A stretch of DNA of 64,000 bases from Mesorhizobium qingshengii. Lineage in GTDB: Bacteria > Pseudomonadota > Alphaproteobacteria > Rhizobiales > Rhizobiaceae. Position 1 is the stretch's first letter, and each line of letters opens with the position of its first letter. The position numbers and the translations under genes are program-made. The DNA is taken from NCBI RefSeq assembly GCF_900103325.1, contig NZ_FMXM01000002.1, positions 62,001 through 126,000 of the forward strand, written 5' to 3'. This document shows positions 27,571 through 39,845 of the stretch, one piece after another. The notes under the pieces were generated by a model, which worked only from the letters and a program-made list of their open reading frames with translations, searched no databases and was not told the DNA's origin.

Positions 27571-29028
27571 GTGACCATACAAGGCGCATCGCCTGACCTG
27601 TACAACGAGGATCTCGCTCCGGCGACGGTCCGCAACTGGGGACCATTCTCGATCTTCAACGTCTGGACATCGGACGTCCACAGCCTCTGGGGCTACTACC
27701 TGGCTGCCAGCCTGTTCCTGTTCTGCGGCGGCTTCGTCAACTTCATCATCGCCATCGGCATCGGTTCGCTGATCATCTATGCGCTGATGAACATGGTCGG
27801 CTATGCCGGCGTGAAGACAGGTGTGCCCTACCCCGTTCTCGCCCGCGCATCCTTCGGCATCTGGGGCGCCAACATACCGGCGCTGGTGCGCGCCATCGTC
27901 GCCTGCTTCTGGTACGGCGCCCAGACGGCCGCTGCTTCCGGCGCCATCGTGGCGCTGTTGATCCGCTCGCAATGGTTCGCCGACTTCAACGCCAACACGC
28001 ATTTTCTCGGCCATTCCGGGCTGGAAGTCATCTGCTTCGTCGTCATCTGGGCGCTGCAACTGCTGATCATCCAGCGCGGCATGGAAACGGTGCGCCGTTT
28101 CCAGGACTGGGCTGGCCCGGCCGTCTGGGTGATGATGCTGATCCTGGCGGTCTATCTCTGCGTCAAATCCGGAACCTTCGCCATCACCAGCGATATCCCG
28201 ATGGATGTGCTGAAAGAGAAGACCAAGGACGCCGGCGTGCCGGGCGAACCTGGCTCGTGGACCTCGCTCTTCGCGGTGGCAGCGATCTGGGTGACCTACT
28301 TCTCGGCGCTCTATCTCAACTTCTGCGATTTCGCCCGCTATGCGCCCGACCAGGCGTCGCTGCGCAAGGGCAACATCTGGGGCCTGCCGGTCAACCTCAT
28401 CCTGTTTTCGCTCGTTGCCGGCGTCACCACCATTGCCGCCTATGACGTCTACCACGAAGTGCTGCTGCACCCCGACCAGATCTCGGCCAAGTTCGACAGC
28501 TGGTTCCTGGCAGCGCTGGCCGCCCTGACCTTCGCGGTAGCGACGCTCGGCATCAACGTCGTCGCCAACTTCGTCTCGCCGGCCTTCGACTTCTCCAATG
28601 TCTTTCCCAGGCAGATCGACTTCAAGAAGGGTGGCTACATCGCGGCTCTGATCGCGCTTGTGCTCTACCCCTTCGCGCCATGGGAAGGCAGTGCGGCCTC
28701 CTTCGTCAACGTCATCGGCGCGACGATGGGACCGATCTTCGGCGTGATGATGGTCGACTACTATCTGATCCGGAAGGGCGAGGTCGACGTCGAGGCGCTT
28801 TATCGCGAGGACGGCGAGTTCCGTTTCCAGGGCGGCTGGCACGTCAATGCCTTCATCGCCGCCGGCATCGGTGCGATCTTCTCGTCGATCCTGCCCAACT
28901 TCACCAACTGGCTGCCGTCCTGGTGGGGCGTCTATGGCTGGTTCTTCGGCGTCGCCATCGCCGGCATCATCTACTACGTGCTGCGCACCGCCGCCGTGGG
29001 CGCCGGCGCCAAGACAGCAAAAGCCTGA
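27571..29028 (+). CDS. NCS1-family nucleobase/allantoin:cation symporter
   Basis: This 485-residue inner-membrane transporter has about 12 membrane segments. It shows the NCS1 substrate-site motifs: NLDPATVRNWGPFSIFNVW-like TM1 (LAPATVRNWGPFSIFNVWTS) and the TM3 region YPVLARASFGIWGANIPA, plus NFCDFARYAPD and VDYYLIRKGEVDV near the end. Substrates of the family include uracil, allantoin, cytosine, hydantoins and thiamine precursors; which applies here cannot be told. The GTG at 27571 is chosen because AAGGGGAGGA lies upstream and the earlier in-frame ATG adds an unconserved 39-residue tail. Confidence 0.85.
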   Translation: MTIQGASPDLYNEDLAPATVRNWGPFSIFNVWTSDVHSLWGYYLAASLFLFCGGFVNFIIAIGIGSLIIYALMNMVGYAGVKTGVPYPVLARASFGIWGANIPALVRAIVACFWYGAQTAAASGAIVALLIRSQWFADFNANTHFLGHSGLEVICFVVIWALQLLIIQRGMETVRRFQDWAGPAVWVMMLILAVYLCVKSGTFAITSDIPMDVLKEKTKDAGVPGEPGSWTSLFAVAAIWVTYFSALYLNFCDFARYAPDQASLRKGNIWGLPVNLILFSLVAGVTTIAAYDVYHEVLLHPDQISAKFDSWFLAALAALTFAVATLGINVVANFVSPAFDFSNVFPRQIDFKKGGYIAALIALVLYPFAPWEGSAASFVNVIGATMGPIFGVMMVDYYLIRKGEVDVEALYREDGEFRFQGGWHVNAFIAAGIGAIFSSILPNFTNWLPSWWGVYGWFFGVAIAGIIYYVLRTAAVGAGAKTAKA

Positions 29029-29036
29029 CAGGCATC

Positions 29037-29065
29037 GTAAGGGGCGGCGCAATGCCGCCCCTTAC
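29037..29065. terminator. Perfect hairpin between convergent genes
   Basis: GTAAGGGGCGGC pairs with GCCGCCCCTTAC around a 5-base loop. It lies between the convergent transporter and DUF1697 genes and includes the TAA stop of the latter, so it probably ends transcription in both directions, although no T-run follows. Confidence 0.7.
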
Positions 29066-29601
29066 GCGCCAACCATCTCGGCCAGTTTGCGCACCGTGTT
29101 CCAGTTGCGCGAGGTGCCGATGCCCAGACGCTTGTGGCTTGTCGCCGTCAGAAGCCGTGAATTGGGCGTGGCACGGGAGAAGAAAATCCAGATGTCGCCG
29201 GCGACGACCTGCATCTTTTCATCCGTGCCGACATAAGACCTAAGCGCCGTGACGGCTTCGTCGGGCACTGGCTGTCGCATCACCCGAACCGCCACCTGAT
29301 CCGCCGCGGCGGCCGATTCGTCCGCGAACGGATTGCCGGCCGCAAGCCTCAGCCAATCGGCCGCGCCGCGTACGATGATGTCGACATGGCGGCCGAAGGC
29401 ACTCTCGAAGGCTGCTTCCAGCCGTTCTTCAAGGCCGGCGATTTCCGTCACCGGAGCTTCGAAGACCAGATTGCCCGTCGCCACCAGCGTGCGGACATTC
29501 TTCAGGCCAAGCCCTTCCGCCATCGCCTTGAGGTCGGACATGACAACCCGACGCCCCTCGCCGAGGATGATGCTGTAGAGAAGCGCGACATAGGTTTGCA
29601 T
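29062..29601 (-). CDS. DUF1697 family protein
   Basis: This 179-residue protein matches the DUF1697 pattern: an N-terminal MQTYVALLYSIILGEGRRVV, then GLKNVRTLVATGNLVFEAP, and a C-terminal TSHKRLGIGTSRNWNTVRKL. The function is unknown. It lies 24 bases downstream of pyrG on the same strand and may be co-transcribed with it. Confidence 0.9.
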   Translation of the reverse strand: MQTYVALLYSIILGEGRRVVMSDLKAMAEGLGLKNVRTLVATGNLVFEAPVTEIAGLEERLEAAFESAFGRHVDIIVRGAADWLRLAAGNPFADESAAAADQVAVRVMRQPVPDEAVTALRSYVGTDEKMQVVAGDIWIFFSRATPNSRLLTATSHKRLGIGTSRNWNTVRKLAEMVGA

Positions 29602-29625
29602 GAAGCGCGGTCCGCTTGGCGGTGC

Positions 29626-31266
<1,641 letters not shown>

Positions 31267-31356
31267 TTAACGCGGCCGGATTGATTCCGCCAGAGAAAAA
31301 ACCACCGCGAAGGTTTTTTCCCAAGAAGGCGTCGAAGTGGTGGACGAGGCAAAACA

Positions 31357-31381
31357 AAAGGGCCGGCAAGGCCGGCCCTTT
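31357..31381 (-). terminator. Rho-independent terminator after the L,D-transpeptidase gene
   Basis: AAAGGGCCGGC and GCCGGCCCTTT form an 11-bp stem with a 3-base loop. On the minus strand it is followed by TTTTGTTTT, as expected of an intrinsic terminator 20 bases beyond the transpeptidase stop. Confidence 0.85.
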
Positions 31382-31401
31382 CGGCATGATGGATGCAGGC
31401 G

Positions 31402-32520
31402 TCAGATGATGACGACCTTGGTGCCGACCTTGACGCGGCTGTAGAGGTCCATGACGTGCTCGTTGATCATGCGGAAGCAGCCGTTCGAGGCGCTGGTTCC
31501 GATCGACTGCGGTGCGATGGTGCCGTGGATGCGCAAATGCGTGTCCTTCTTGCCGTCGTAGAGATAGATGGCGCGCGCGCCAAGCGGGTTCTGGCCACCG
31601 CCAGGCATGCCATCCTTGTACTGGGCGTAGTGCTTCGGCTCGCGCTTCTGCATGTCCAGGGTCGGGATCCAGCGCGGCCATTCCTGCTTGTCGCCGACCG
31701 CGACCGTACCCTTGAACTGCAGGCCTTCGCGGCCGACCGCAATGGCGTAGCGGCGAGCCGTCGAAGATGATTCGACGAGATAGAGGCGCCGCGCACTGGT
31801 ATCGATGACGATGGTGCCGGCATCATAGCCGGTGAATTCCACGTCCTGCGGCACGAATTCCGGCTTCACCTTGAACTGCTTCTTGGCTTCCCTCTTGGCG
31901 AGAGCCTGGTCGAGAGCACGTGTCTCGGGAAGCAGCGACATCGAGGAAGACGAAGTGCCGCCGAAGAGACCGGCGAACAGGCCGCCGCTCGGCTGCTTCT
32001 GGCCGACGACCTCGCTGCGCAGTTCGCCATTGTTGCCGGTCAAAGCGACATTCATCGCCTCGGCCGGGAGAGGCTCGGCCGACTGGATTGGTGCGATCGA
32101 CTCCATCGGCTCGATGATCTTGGAAGTCTTCTTGGCTGGTTTGGCGTCAGCCACTTCAGTCGCCGGCGCGCTCTGGCCCTTCTTGGCCAGGAATGCCTGC
32201 CTTTCGGCGTCCGCCTTGGCCTTTGCGGCTTCGCGCATCGCCAGCTTCCTGGCTTCGAGCGCCTTGGCTTTGGCGGCCTCCTTGTCGGCAACGATCTTGG
32301 CCTCGATCTTCTTGATCTGGGCGAGATCGTCCGGTGTCGGGTTTTTCTTCTTCTTGAGAAGCTTCAATTGCGCCGCATCACTCTTGGCGGCGACGTTGAT
32401 GGCATCGGTTTTGTCAACCGACTGATGTGCGGCCATATTTGCCGGCATGCCGGCGAAGGCCGGGGAGCTGATGCCGAGTGCGGCGCAAAGTCCCAGGAAA
32501 ATGAAGCTGCGAAGCTGCAT
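31402..32520 (-). CDS. L,D-transpeptidase (YkuD domain)
   Basis: This 372-residue periplasmic peptidoglycan cross-linking or lipoprotein-anchoring enzyme has a signal peptide (about 1-23, ending SPAFA), then a long Lys/Ala-rich charged helix region (about 55-120) likely to span the periplasm. The C-terminal YkuD domain starts near TIVIDTSARRLYLVE, with catalytic motif HLRIHGT and nucleophile C348 in TSASNGCFRM. The ATG at 32520 is chosen for the signal peptide; a longer in-frame start lacks one. Confidence 0.9.
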   Translation of the reverse strand: MQLRSFIFLGLCAALGISSPAFAGMPANMAAHQSVDKTDAINVAAKSDAAQLKLLKKKKNPTPDDLAQIKKIEAKIVADKEAAKAKALEARKLAMREAAKAKADAERQAFLAKKGQSAPATEVADAKPAKKTSKIIEPMESIAPIQSAEPLPAEAMNVALTGNNGELRSEVVGQKQPSGGLFAGLFGGTSSSSMSLLPETRALDQALAKREAKKQFKVKPEFVPQDVEFTGYDAGTIVIDTSARRLYLVESSSTARRYAIAVGREGLQFKGTVAVGDKQEWPRWIPTLDMQKREPKHYAQYKDGMPGGGQNPLGARAIYLYDGKKDTHLRIHGTIAPQSIGTSASNGCFRMINEHVMDLYSRVKVGTKVVII

Positions 32521-32731
32521 GGCGAAGATCCGATCGTTCAATGCTTGTTGCCCACGGCGTCGCCCGGCGCCCCCCAAGGACGCCGAAAATGCCGCGTGCA
32601 ATCTATAGTCGAATAAGCGCGGACGCCTCAAGCGCGAGGCCGCGCCGCAGCCACTCGAATCTTCGTGATCATGCTGCATTTGCCGCGACTGTGTTCAAAC
32701 GACAACAGGCCGCGGCAGCAAATGTCGAAGG

Positions 32732-33208
32732 TTACTGGTTCGGAACCTGCGGGGTCGCCGGTGCTGCAGGAGTGGCGCCGTTGGCCGCGGGCGGCGTCGA
32801 ACCGGCGGCAGGCGCCGTGGCCGGAGCAGTCGCCGGAGGCGTTGTGGCAGCATCGTTGCCGGAGGGTGGCGTCGGCGTGGCGTTGCCAGCGGGCGCCGGA
32901 GTGGTCGTGCCGGGCAATTGGTTGAGCACGCCCTTGCCAGCACCGTCCGAGGTCGCCGGGACGCGGTCGAGGATGTCGATCGGCTTCTCGCCGTAACGGG
33001 CGACGATCGACAGTGTCAGCGACGTGGCGAAGAAAGCCGCCGCAAGGATCGCCGTCGCGCGCGTCAGCGCGTTGGCCGCACCACGCGCGGTCATGAAGCC
33101 CGAGCCGCCACCAATGCCAAGGCCGCCGCCTTCGGAGCGCTGCAGCAGCACCACGCCGACAAGGGCGAGCACGACCATGAGATGGATGACGATCAGTACG
33201 GTTTCCAT
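32732..33208 (-). CDS. secG: Preprotein translocase subunit SecG
   Basis: This 158-residue inner-membrane subunit of the Sec channel has two hydrophobic segments flanking the conserved LLQRSEGGGLGIGGGSGFMT loop. The Ala/Pro/Thr-rich C-terminal tail (about 110-158) is long compared with enterobacterial SecG but usual in rhizobia. It lies downstream of tpiA on the same strand, a common alphaproteobacterial arrangement. Confidence 0.95.
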   Translation of the reverse strand: METVLIVIHLMVVLALVGVVLLQRSEGGGLGIGGGSGFMTARGAANALTRATAILAAAFFATSLTLSIVARYGEKPIDILDRVPATSDGAGKGVLNQLPGTTTPAPAGNATPTPPSGNDAATTPPATAPATAPAAGSTPPAANGATPAAPATPQVPNQ

Positions 33209-33378
33209 AGTTTATCCTGGCAAGGCCTTGCCCGGCCGCGGACACGACCGGTGAATTGGAGGCGGCTCAATACAATGCTTTGACGGCATTTCCAAGCCCG
33301 TGGCCGGAATATGGGAAGCAACACCTGCTTTGCAACGATTTCCAGCGCCGTCAGCCCCGTCCGGCGCGGCCAGCATCC

Positions 33379-34146
33379 TTAGGAGATGTTGCGATAGGCC
33401 TCGGCAATGCCGAGGAAATCCGCCGCCTTCAGGCTGGCGCCGCCGACCAGCGCGCCGTCGACATTCCTGACGCCGAGCAGTTCAACCGCATTGGACGGCT
33501 TGACCGAGCCGCCGTAGAGAATACGCATCTTCGCCGCGACGTTGCCAAGCTTCTCCGACAGCTTTTCACGGATATGTTCATGCGCTTCGGCCACATCGGT
33601 GACGGTCGGCGTCAGGCCGGTGCCGATCGCCCATACCGGCTCGTAGGCGATGATGGTGTTGGACGCGGTGGCACTCGGCGGCACCGAGCCGGCGACCTGC
33701 CGCGCCAGCACCTCGAGCGTGGCGCCGGCTTCGCGCTGTTGCTGTGTCTCGCCAATGCAGATGATGGCCACAAGCCCGGCGCGCCAGGCGGCTGAGGCCT
33801 TGGCCTGGACCGTGGCGTCATCCTCGCCCCGCTGCTCGCGGCACTCTGAATGGCCGACGATGACATGGGTCGCGCCAGCATCCTTCAGCATTTCGGCCGA
33901 AATACAGCCGGTATAGGCGCCGCTTTCGTTTGTGTGGCAATCCTCGCCGCCAGCATGGACCGGGGTGCGCGACAAGATCTCGGCGGCGTGGGCAAGGAGG
34001 GTCGCCGGAACGCAGACCAGCGCTTCGGTTTCCGCATCAAGCCCGCTCATGAAACCGTTGCCGATCATCCTGAGCTCGTTGAGCGAGGCACTGGTGCCGT
34101 TCATTTTCCAGTTGCCGGCGACGAGCGGGCGAATTCCTGGCGTCAT
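33379..34146 (-). CDS. tpiA: Triose-phosphate isomerase
   Basis: This 255-residue glycolytic enzyme interconverts dihydroxyacetone phosphate and glyceraldehyde 3-phosphate. It shows the N-terminal VAGNWKMNG with catalytic Lys, VIVGHSECR with catalytic His, the catalytic Glu in [11 protein letters not shown] and the phosphate-loop [11 protein letters not shown]. It is upstream of secG and divergent from the ppiD-like gene. Confidence 0.97.
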   Translation of the reverse strand: MTPGIRPLVAGNWKMNGTSASLNELRMIGNGFMSGLDAETEALVCVPATLLAHAAEILSRTPVHAGGEDCHTNESGAYTGCISAEMLKDAGATHVIVGHSECREQRGEDDATVQAKASAAWRAGLVAIICIGETQQQREAGATLEVLARQVAGSVPPSATASNTIIAYEPVWAIGTGLTPTVTDVAEAHEHIREKLSEKLGNVAAKMRILYGGSVKPSNAVELLGVRNVDGALVGGASLKAADFLGIAEAYRNIS

Positions 34147-34290
34147 GGGTTTGCTTCTCCGGGCGATATTCGGCTCTGGCCCTCACTACCAAAATCAGGC
34201 CACAAAGCAATCGACAGTGGACCGGAAGGGCGCTATTGCGCTTGTTTCAGACTCGGCGCACGCGAAAATGCGCATAAATCGGAAGTAACG

Positions 34291-36183
34291 ATGCTTGGTA
34301 TATTGAGAAACGCGGCAGGCACCTGGGTCGCGAAGACGCTGCTTTCGCTGCTGGTGGTCAGTTTCGCCGCCTGGGGCATTTCCGGACGGCTGATGGGCGG
34401 TTTCGCCGGCCATGATTCGGTGATAACCGCCGGCGGCACCAAGGTGTCGATCAACGAATATCGCCTCGCCTATGATCGCCAGCTCAGCGTCATGTCGCAG
34501 CAGTTCGGCCAACGTCTCACCCACGAACAGGCAAAGGCGCTTGGCGTCGACAATCAGGTGCTGGCACAGCTCGTTTCAGGTGCCGTACTCGACGAACAGG
34601 CGCGCAAGCTGGGCCTCGGCCTGTCCAAGGACCGGCTGGCCGAGCTGACGCGCGAGGATCCGGCGTTCAAGGGGCCCGGCGGTCAGTTCGACAAGAAGAC
34701 GTTCGAATACATGCTGCGCCAGATCGGCATGCGGCCTGAGGATTATCTGAAGAACCGTGCCCAGGTTGCGGTGCGCCAGCAGATCGTCGAGGCGGTCTCG
34801 GATGGCCTCAAGGCGCCGGATACCTTCTTCAAGGCGGTGGCGCTCTACCGCGGCGAAGATCGCACCGTCGACTACCTGACCTTGCCGAAGACGCTGGTCG
34901 AGCCGATCGAGGCGCCGAGCGACAGCGTGCTGTCGGCCTATTTCGAGGCCAACAAGAAAACCTACGCCGCACCCGAATACCGCAAATTCTCCTATGTCCG
35001 GCTCGAACCGGCGGACATCATGGATACGACCGCCGTCACCGACCAACAGGTCAGCGACGACTACAACAAGAACAAGGCGCGCTACACCACGCCGGAGCAG
35101 CGCACCATCGAGCAGCTTGTGTTCAAGACGCCGGATGCGGCAAAGGCCGCGTTCGATTCGCTCAAGGCGGGTGCGACCTTCGACAAGCTCGTCGCGGCCG
35201 AAGGCAAGACCCCGGCCGATACTCTGCTTGGCACGCTCGCCAAGGACAAGATCGCCGACAAGGCGGTCGCCGACGCGGCCTTCGCGCTCAGCGCCAATGA
35301 AGTCAGCCCCGTGGTTCAGGGCGCCTTTGGACCGGTGCTGCTGCGCGTCACCGAGATCAAGCCCGAAGTGGTCAAGCCGCTCGCTGAAGTGTCCGACCAG
35401 ATCCGCAAGGACCTGGCGCTCGGTGAGGCAAGCCGCATCCTTCTGGATGTGCACGACAATTATGAGGACACCCGCGCCTCGGGCAGTTCACTGGCCGACG
35501 CCGCCACCAAGCTGAAGCTCAAGGACGTCACCATCGACGCCATCGATCGCAGTGGTCTCAAGCCGGACGGCTCCATCGTCAAGGACCTGCCGGAATCACC
35601 CGCGCTGATCAAGGCCGTCTTCGACGCGGAACCCAACACTGAGAACGACGCTCTGACCACGACGGACAACGGATTCATCTTCTATGAGGTCAGTTCGATC
35701 ACGCCGGCGCGCGACCGGACGCTGGACGAGGTTCGTCAGAAAGTCGCCGCCGACTGGACGGCGACCGAAACGACCAAGCGGCTCGCCGCCAAGGCAGGTG
35801 AACTCGAAAAGCGGCTCAAGGCCGGCGCCACGCTCGACGTCATCGCCGGCGACCTCAAGCTGGAAAAGCAGACCAAGCGCGGCTTGAAGCGTGAGGCCGA
35901 CGATGCCGACTTCGGCAAGGAGGGCGCCGCGGTCATGTTCGGCGTCGGCGAAGGCGGCACCGGATTGATCCCCTCGCCCACCGGCGACGGACAGATCCTG
36001 TTCAAGGTCGCCGAAGTGTTCGAGCCTGCGGGCGCCGAGGCAAGCTCGGTGCCGGAGGACGCGCAGAAGTCCTTCACCTCCGGCATGTCGGACGATCTGC
36101 TCGACCAGTTGGTGGCGCAGTTGCAGACGCAGTACGACGTTCGCATCGATCAGGCCGCTGTTGCCCAAGCCTCGACAAGATGA
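34291..36183 (+). CDS. ppiD: Periplasmic peptidyl-prolyl isomerase (PpiD/SurA_N type)
   Basis: This 630-residue protein is anchored by one N-terminal membrane segment (about 12-30, [19 protein letters not shown]). It has a SurA-like chaperone region (about 60-160) and a parvulin-type PPIC domain (about 265-355, around [20 protein letters not shown] and [17 protein letters not shown]). It assists folding of exported proteins. The stop overlaps the trpD ATG (ATGA), so a chaperone gene heads the trp-mo operon, as in other rhizobia. ATG 34291 gives the membrane anchor. Confidence 0.88.
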   Translation: MLGILRNAAGTWVAKTLLSLLVVSFAAWGISGRLMGGFAGHDSVITAGGTKVSINEYRLAYDRQLSVMSQQFGQRLTHEQAKALGVDNQVLAQLVSGAVLDEQARKLGLGLSKDRLAELTREDPAFKGPGGQFDKKTFEYMLRQIGMRPEDYLKNRAQVAVRQQIVEAVSDGLKAPDTFFKAVALYRGEDRTVDYLTLPKTLVEPIEAPSDSVLSAYFEANKKTYAAPEYRKFSYVRLEPADIMDTTAVTDQQVSDDYNKNKARYTTPEQRTIEQLVFKTPDAAKAAFDSLKAGATFDKLVAAEGKTPADTLLGTLAKDKIADKAVADAAFALSANEVSPVVQGAFGPVLLRVTEIKPEVVKPLAEVSDQIRKDLALGEASRILLDVHDNYEDTRASGSSLADAATKLKLKDVTIDAIDRSGLKPDGSIVKDLPESPALIKAVFDAEPNTENDALTTTDNGFIFYEVSSITPARDRTLDEVRQKVAADWTATETTKRLAAKAGELEKRLKAGATLDVIAGDLKLEKQTKRGLKREADDADFGKEGAAVMFGVGEGGTGLIPSPTGDGQILFKVAEVFEPAGAEASSVPEDAQKSFTSGMSDDLLDQLVAQLQTQYDVRIDQAAVAQASTR

Positions 36184-37190
36184 GCGCGCTGAAAACCCAT
36201 ATCGCCAAGGTCGCGGGCGGGACCGCCCTTTCCTTTGAGGAAGCGCGTGAAGCCTTCGACATCATCATGTCGGGTGACGCGACCCCTGGCCAGATCGGCG
36301 GCTTCCTGATGGCGCTTCGCGTGCGTGGCGAGACGGTGAGCGAGATTTCCGGCGCCGTCGCCACCATGCGCGCCAAGATGCTTCGCGTCGACGCGCCCGC
36401 CGGCGCCATCGATATCGTTGGCACCGGCGGCGACAATTCGCACAGCGTCAACATCTCGACAGGATCGGCCTTCGTCATCGCCGGCAGCGGCGTCCCGGTC
36501 GCCAAGCACGGCAATCGTGGCCTCTCCTCGCTGACCGGTGCGGCCGATGTCCTGACCGCGCTCGGGGTCAAGATCGACATCCCGCCGGAGACGATCGGCC
36601 GCTGCATCCACGAGGCCGGCGTCGGCTTCATGTTCGCACCGGCGCACCATCCGGCGATGAAGCATGTCGGCCCGATCCGTGGCGAGCTCGGCACACGCAC
36701 CATCTTCAACCTGCTCGGCCCGCTGTCCAATCCGGCCGGCGTCGTCAGGCAGATGGTCGGTGTGTTCCTGCCGGAATGGATCATGCCGGTCGCCGAGACA
36801 TTGAAGGCGCTGGGCACCGAACATGCCTGGGTCGTTCATGGCGACGGCTATGACGAAATCACCACCACCGGCGAGACGCAGGTGGCGGAACTGATCGGTG
36901 GCGAGATCCGCAGCTTCACGCTGACGCCTGAAGCCGTTGGGCTGGCGCGCCACACCAAGGATGAATTGCGCGGTGGCAACGCGGCCTACAACGCTGGGGC
37001 TTTGCGCGATATGCTCGGCGGCGCTGCCGGCGCCTATCGCGACACCGTGTTGATGAATGCTGGCGCCGGACTTGTGGTGGCAGGCAAGGCGACGACGCTT
37101 GTTGACGGCATCGCGGCGGCGGCGCAGGCCATAGACAGCGGCCGGGCGCTGCAGGTGCTCGACCGGCTGATCGAGATTTCGAACGGATAG
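36180..37190 (+). CDS. trpD: Anthranilate phosphoribosyltransferase
   Basis: This 336-residue enzyme performs the second step of tryptophan synthesis from chorismate. It shows the PRPP-binding [39 protein letters not shown] and [14 protein letters not shown]. It overlaps the ppiD stop and precedes trpC by 3 bases, so the two tryptophan genes are coupled. Confidence 0.97.
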   Translation: MSALKTHIAKVAGGTALSFEEAREAFDIIMSGDATPGQIGGFLMALRVRGETVSEISGAVATMRAKMLRVDAPAGAIDIVGTGGDNSHSVNISTGSAFVIAGSGVPVAKHGNRGLSSLTGAADVLTALGVKIDIPPETIGRCIHEAGVGFMFAPAHHPAMKHVGPIRGELGTRTIFNLLGPLSNPAGVVRQMVGVFLPEWIMPVAETLKALGTEHAWVVHGDGYDEITTTGETQVAELIGGEIRSFTLTPEAVGLARHTKDELRGGNAAYNAGALRDMLGGAAGAYRDTVLMNAGAGLVVAGKATTLVDGIAAAAQAIDSGRALQVLDRLIEISNG

Positions 37191-37193
37191 AGC

Positions 37194-38042
37194 GTGTCTG
37201 ACATTCTTCGCAAGATCGAGGCCTACAAGCGCGACGAGATCGCGGCGGCCAAGGCACGTGTGCCGCTGGCCGAGATCAAGGCACGTGCAAGAGACGCCGA
37301 CGCACCACGCGGATTTCTTGCCGCGCTCGAGGCGAAGCGCAAGTCAGGCAGCTTCGCCCTGATCGCCGAGATCAAGAAGGCGAGCCCTTCCAAGGGCTTG
37401 ATCCGTGCGGATTTCGACCCGCCGGCACTGGCGCAGGCCTATGCGAAAGGCGGCGCGGCCTGTCTTTCGGTGCTGACCGACGCGCCGTCCTTCCAGGGCG
37501 CGCCCGAATTTCTCACTAGGGCGCGCGCCGCCGTCGCCCTGCCCGCGCTGCGCAAGGATTTTCTGTTCGATCCCTACCAGGTCTATGAAGCCCGTGCGTG
37601 GGGCGCGGACGCCATCCTGATCATCATGGCCAGCGTCGACGACACCCTGGCGAGCGACCTCGAATCGACGGCATTCGATCTCGGCATGGATGCGCTGGTC
37701 GAAGTGCATGACGAGGCCGAGACGCAGCGCGCACTGAAGCTGTCGTCGCGGCTGATCGGCATCAACAACCGCAATCTGAGAACATTCGAGACCAGCCTCA
37801 ATACCTCCGAGCGGCTGGCGTCGATGGTCCCGGCTGACCGTTTGCTGGTCAGCGAGAGCGGTATCTTCACGCATGACGATTGCCTGAGACTGCAGAATAG
37901 CGACATCGCTACCTTCCTTGTCGGTGAAAGCCTGATGCGGCAACAGGACGTCACTGCGGCGACGCGCTTGCTCCTGACGGGCAAGGCGCCGGATGCATCG
38001 GCCCGAAAATCGGAATCGATTTTCGGAGAGCACGATGCATAG
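37194..38042 (+). CDS. trpC: Indole-3-glycerol phosphate synthase
   Basis: This 282-residue TIM-barrel enzyme of tryptophan synthesis shows [52 protein letters not shown] and LVSESGIF. The start is a GTG at 37194. The last 17 or so codons ([13 protein letters not shown] and neighbours) are not conserved in the family and lie entirely inside a palindromic mosaic repeat, which also provides the TAG stop. The element has therefore rewritten the C-terminus. Confidence 0.95.
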   Translation: MSDILRKIEAYKRDEIAAAKARVPLAEIKARARDADAPRGFLAALEAKRKSGSFALIAEIKKASPSKGLIRADFDPPALAQAYAKGGAACLSVLTDAPSFQGAPEFLTRARAAVALPALRKDFLFDPYQVYEARAWGADAILIIMASVDDTLASDLESTAFDLGMDALVEVHDEAETQRALKLSSRLIGINNRNLRTFETSLNTSERLASMVPADRLLVSESGIFTHDDCLRLQNSDIATFLVGESLMRQQDVTAATRLLLTGKAPDASARKSESIFGEHDA

Positions 38043-38097
38043 ATTCAAAGTGATAGAGCGTACTTTGTGCGTCCGAATGGACGCACGTCGCTCTATG
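37992..38097. repeat. Rhizobial palindromic intergenic mosaic element (RIME-like)
   Basis: Two nested palindromes lie side by side. The first is CCGAAAATCG-gaat-CGATTTTCGG, enclosed by GATGCATCG and CGATGCAT (37992-38040). The second has GTGCGTCC-gaat-GGACGCAC as its core, enclosed by AGAGCG and CGCTCT (38055-38093). The layout matches the short mosaic repeats scattered through rhizobial chromosomes. It covers the end of trpC and reaches to 8 bases before the moaC start. Confidence 0.8.
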
Positions 38098-38105
38098 GCG
38101 ATCTA

Positions 38106-38591
38106 ATGGTGCCGGCCGCCCTCACCCATCTCAGCGCGCAGGGCGAGGCCAACATGGTCGATGTCGGCGACAAGGCGGAGACGACGCGCACGGCGATCGC
38201 CGAGGGTTTTGTCTCGATGCAGCCAGGGACGCTGGCAACGATCCTCGCGGGCGACGCCAAGAAGGGCGATGTGCTCGGTACCGCGCGCATCGCCGGCATC
38301 ATGGCGGCCAAGAAGACGCATGAGCTGATCCCGCTCTGCCATCCGCTGCTTCTGACCAAGGTCTCCGTCGACATCGAGCCGGACCATGCTTTGCCGGGTC
38401 TGAAGGTCATCGCGCTCGCGCGGGTCACCGGCAAGACGGGCGTCGAGATGGAAGCATTGACCGCCGCTTCGGTTGCCTGCCTGACCATCTACGACATGGC
38501 CAAGGCGGTGGACCGCGCGATGGTCATCTCCGGGATCCGGCTGGTCGAAAAGACCGGCGGCAAGTCCGGCGACTACAAGGCAGGCGCCTGA
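38106..38591 (+). CDS. moaC: Cyclic pyranopterin monophosphate synthase accessory protein
   Basis: This enzyme performs the first committed stage of molybdopterin synthesis together with MoaA. The 161-residue protein shows [35 protein letters not shown] and the catalytic [23 protein letters not shown] 38106 gives the normal length; an in-frame GTG at 38067 would start inside the palindromic repeat. The usual ribosome-binding site region is replaced by the repeat, so translation may depend on coupling or on the hairpin. Confidence 0.93.
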   Translation: MVPAALTHLSAQGEANMVDVGDKAETTRTAIAEGFVSMQPGTLATILAGDAKKGDVLGTARIAGIMAAKKTHELIPLCHPLLLTKVSVDIEPDHALPGLKVIALARVTGKTGVEMEALTAASVACLTIYDMAKAVDRAMVISGIRLVEKTGGKSGDYKAGA

Positions 38592-39796
38592 TGGCGCTGG
38601 TTCCGGTCGCCGAGGCGCTCGAACGCCTGCTGGACGGTGCCGTGCCGCTGGCAAGCGAAAGCGTTGCACTTTTCGAGGCGGTGGATCGCGTTCTGGCGGA
38701 ACCGGTTGTCGCGCTGCGCACCCAGCCGCCTTTCAACGCCTCGGCCATGGACGGCTACGCGGCCCGTGCCGCCGACGTGGCGTCGGTGCCAGCGCGGCTT
38801 TCCGTGATCGGCATGGCGCCGGCCGGGCGCGGCTTTGACGGCACGGTCGGCAAGGCCCAGGCAGTGCGCATCTTCACCGGCGCGCCGCTGCCTGACGGCG
38901 CCGACACCATCGTCATCCAGGAAAATGTCAGGGATATCGGTGGCGGCGATATCGAAGTGATCGAGCCCACCGCCGAAGGGCGCAACATCCGCCGCATCGG
39001 CCTTGACTTTTCGAAGGGCGACATCCTGCTTGAAAAAGGCCGTTTGCTCGATCCGGCGGCGCTGTCGCTGGCGGCATCGGCCAATCATCCCCGAGTGAGC
39101 GTGGTGCGACGACCGCTGGTCGCCATCATCGCCACCGGCGACGAGCTGTTGCCGCCCGGCAGCGAACTCGGGCCGGACCAGATCATCTCGTCCAACGCCT
39201 ATGGCGTCGCCGCCGCCGCGCAATCGGTAGGCGCCCGCGCGCTCGATCTTGGCATTGCAGCCGACCGCAAGGAGGCCATCGCCGCGTTGGTCAAGAAGGC
39301 GGTCGCGGCCGGTGCGGATGTCATTGTCACCCTTGGCGGCGCCTCGGTCGGCGACCATGACCTGATCCATGACGTGCTGACCGGCGAAGGCATGCAGCTC
39401 GGTTTCTGGAAGATCGCCATGCGTCCCGGCAAACCGCTGATGTTCGGACGCCTCGGCGAGATCAGGTGCATCGGTCTGCCCGGCAATCCGGTCGCAAGCC
39501 TGGTTTGCTCGCAACTGTTCCTCAAGCCGCTGCTGGCGCGGCTTGGCGGCCGCAATCATCGTCAGGATATACGTACGGCGCGGCTGGGCGCCGCGATGCC
39601 GGCCAATGATCTTCGCCAGGACTATGTGCGGGCCATGGTCCAGGAAGATGCCGACGTGCTGGTTGCGACCCCGTTCAGCATCCAGGATTCCTCGATGCTG
39701 AAAAAGCTGGCCGACGCCAACGGGCTGATCGTGCGGCCGCCGTTTACCCCCGCGGCCGCCGCAGGCGAGGCTTGCAGCGTGCTGATGCTACGCTAA
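38591..39796 (+). CDS. moeA: Molybdopterin molybdenumtransferase (housekeeping copy)
   Basis: This 401-residue protein has FNASAMDGYAARA, VIQENVRDIGGG, IIATGDELLPPGSE, TLGGASVGDHDLI and GLPGNPVASLVCSQL, the full set of MoeA motifs. Its ATG overlaps the moaC stop by one base. Compared with the paralogue at 17375 it lies in the core trp-mo operon, so this is the general cofactor enzyme. Confidence 0.95.
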   Translation: MALVPVAEALERLLDGAVPLASESVALFEAVDRVLAEPVVALRTQPPFNASAMDGYAARAADVASVPARLSVIGMAPAGRGFDGTVGKAQAVRIFTGAPLPDGADTIVIQENVRDIGGGDIEVIEPTAEGRNIRRIGLDFSKGDILLEKGRLLDPAALSLAASANHPRVSVVRRPLVAIIATGDELLPPGSELGPDQIISSNAYGVAAAAQSVGARALDLGIAADRKEAIAALVKKAVAAGADVIVTLGGASVGDHDLIHDVLTGEGMQLGFWKIAMRPGKPLMFGRLGEIRCIGLPGNPVASLVCSQLFLKPLLARLGGRNHRQDIRTARLGAAMPANDLRQDYVRAMVQEDADVLVATPFSIQDSSMLKKLADANGLIVRPPFTPAAAAGEACSVLMLR

Positions 39797-39845
39797 ATGA
39801 ATCCAACATAAGCCATTCACAACAATACGAAAAATAATCTCGGCC

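Noticed and set aside
27451..29052. A 533-codon minus-strand frame
   Set aside because: It is the antisense of the NCS1 transporter, which shows clear membrane segments and family motifs on the plus strand.
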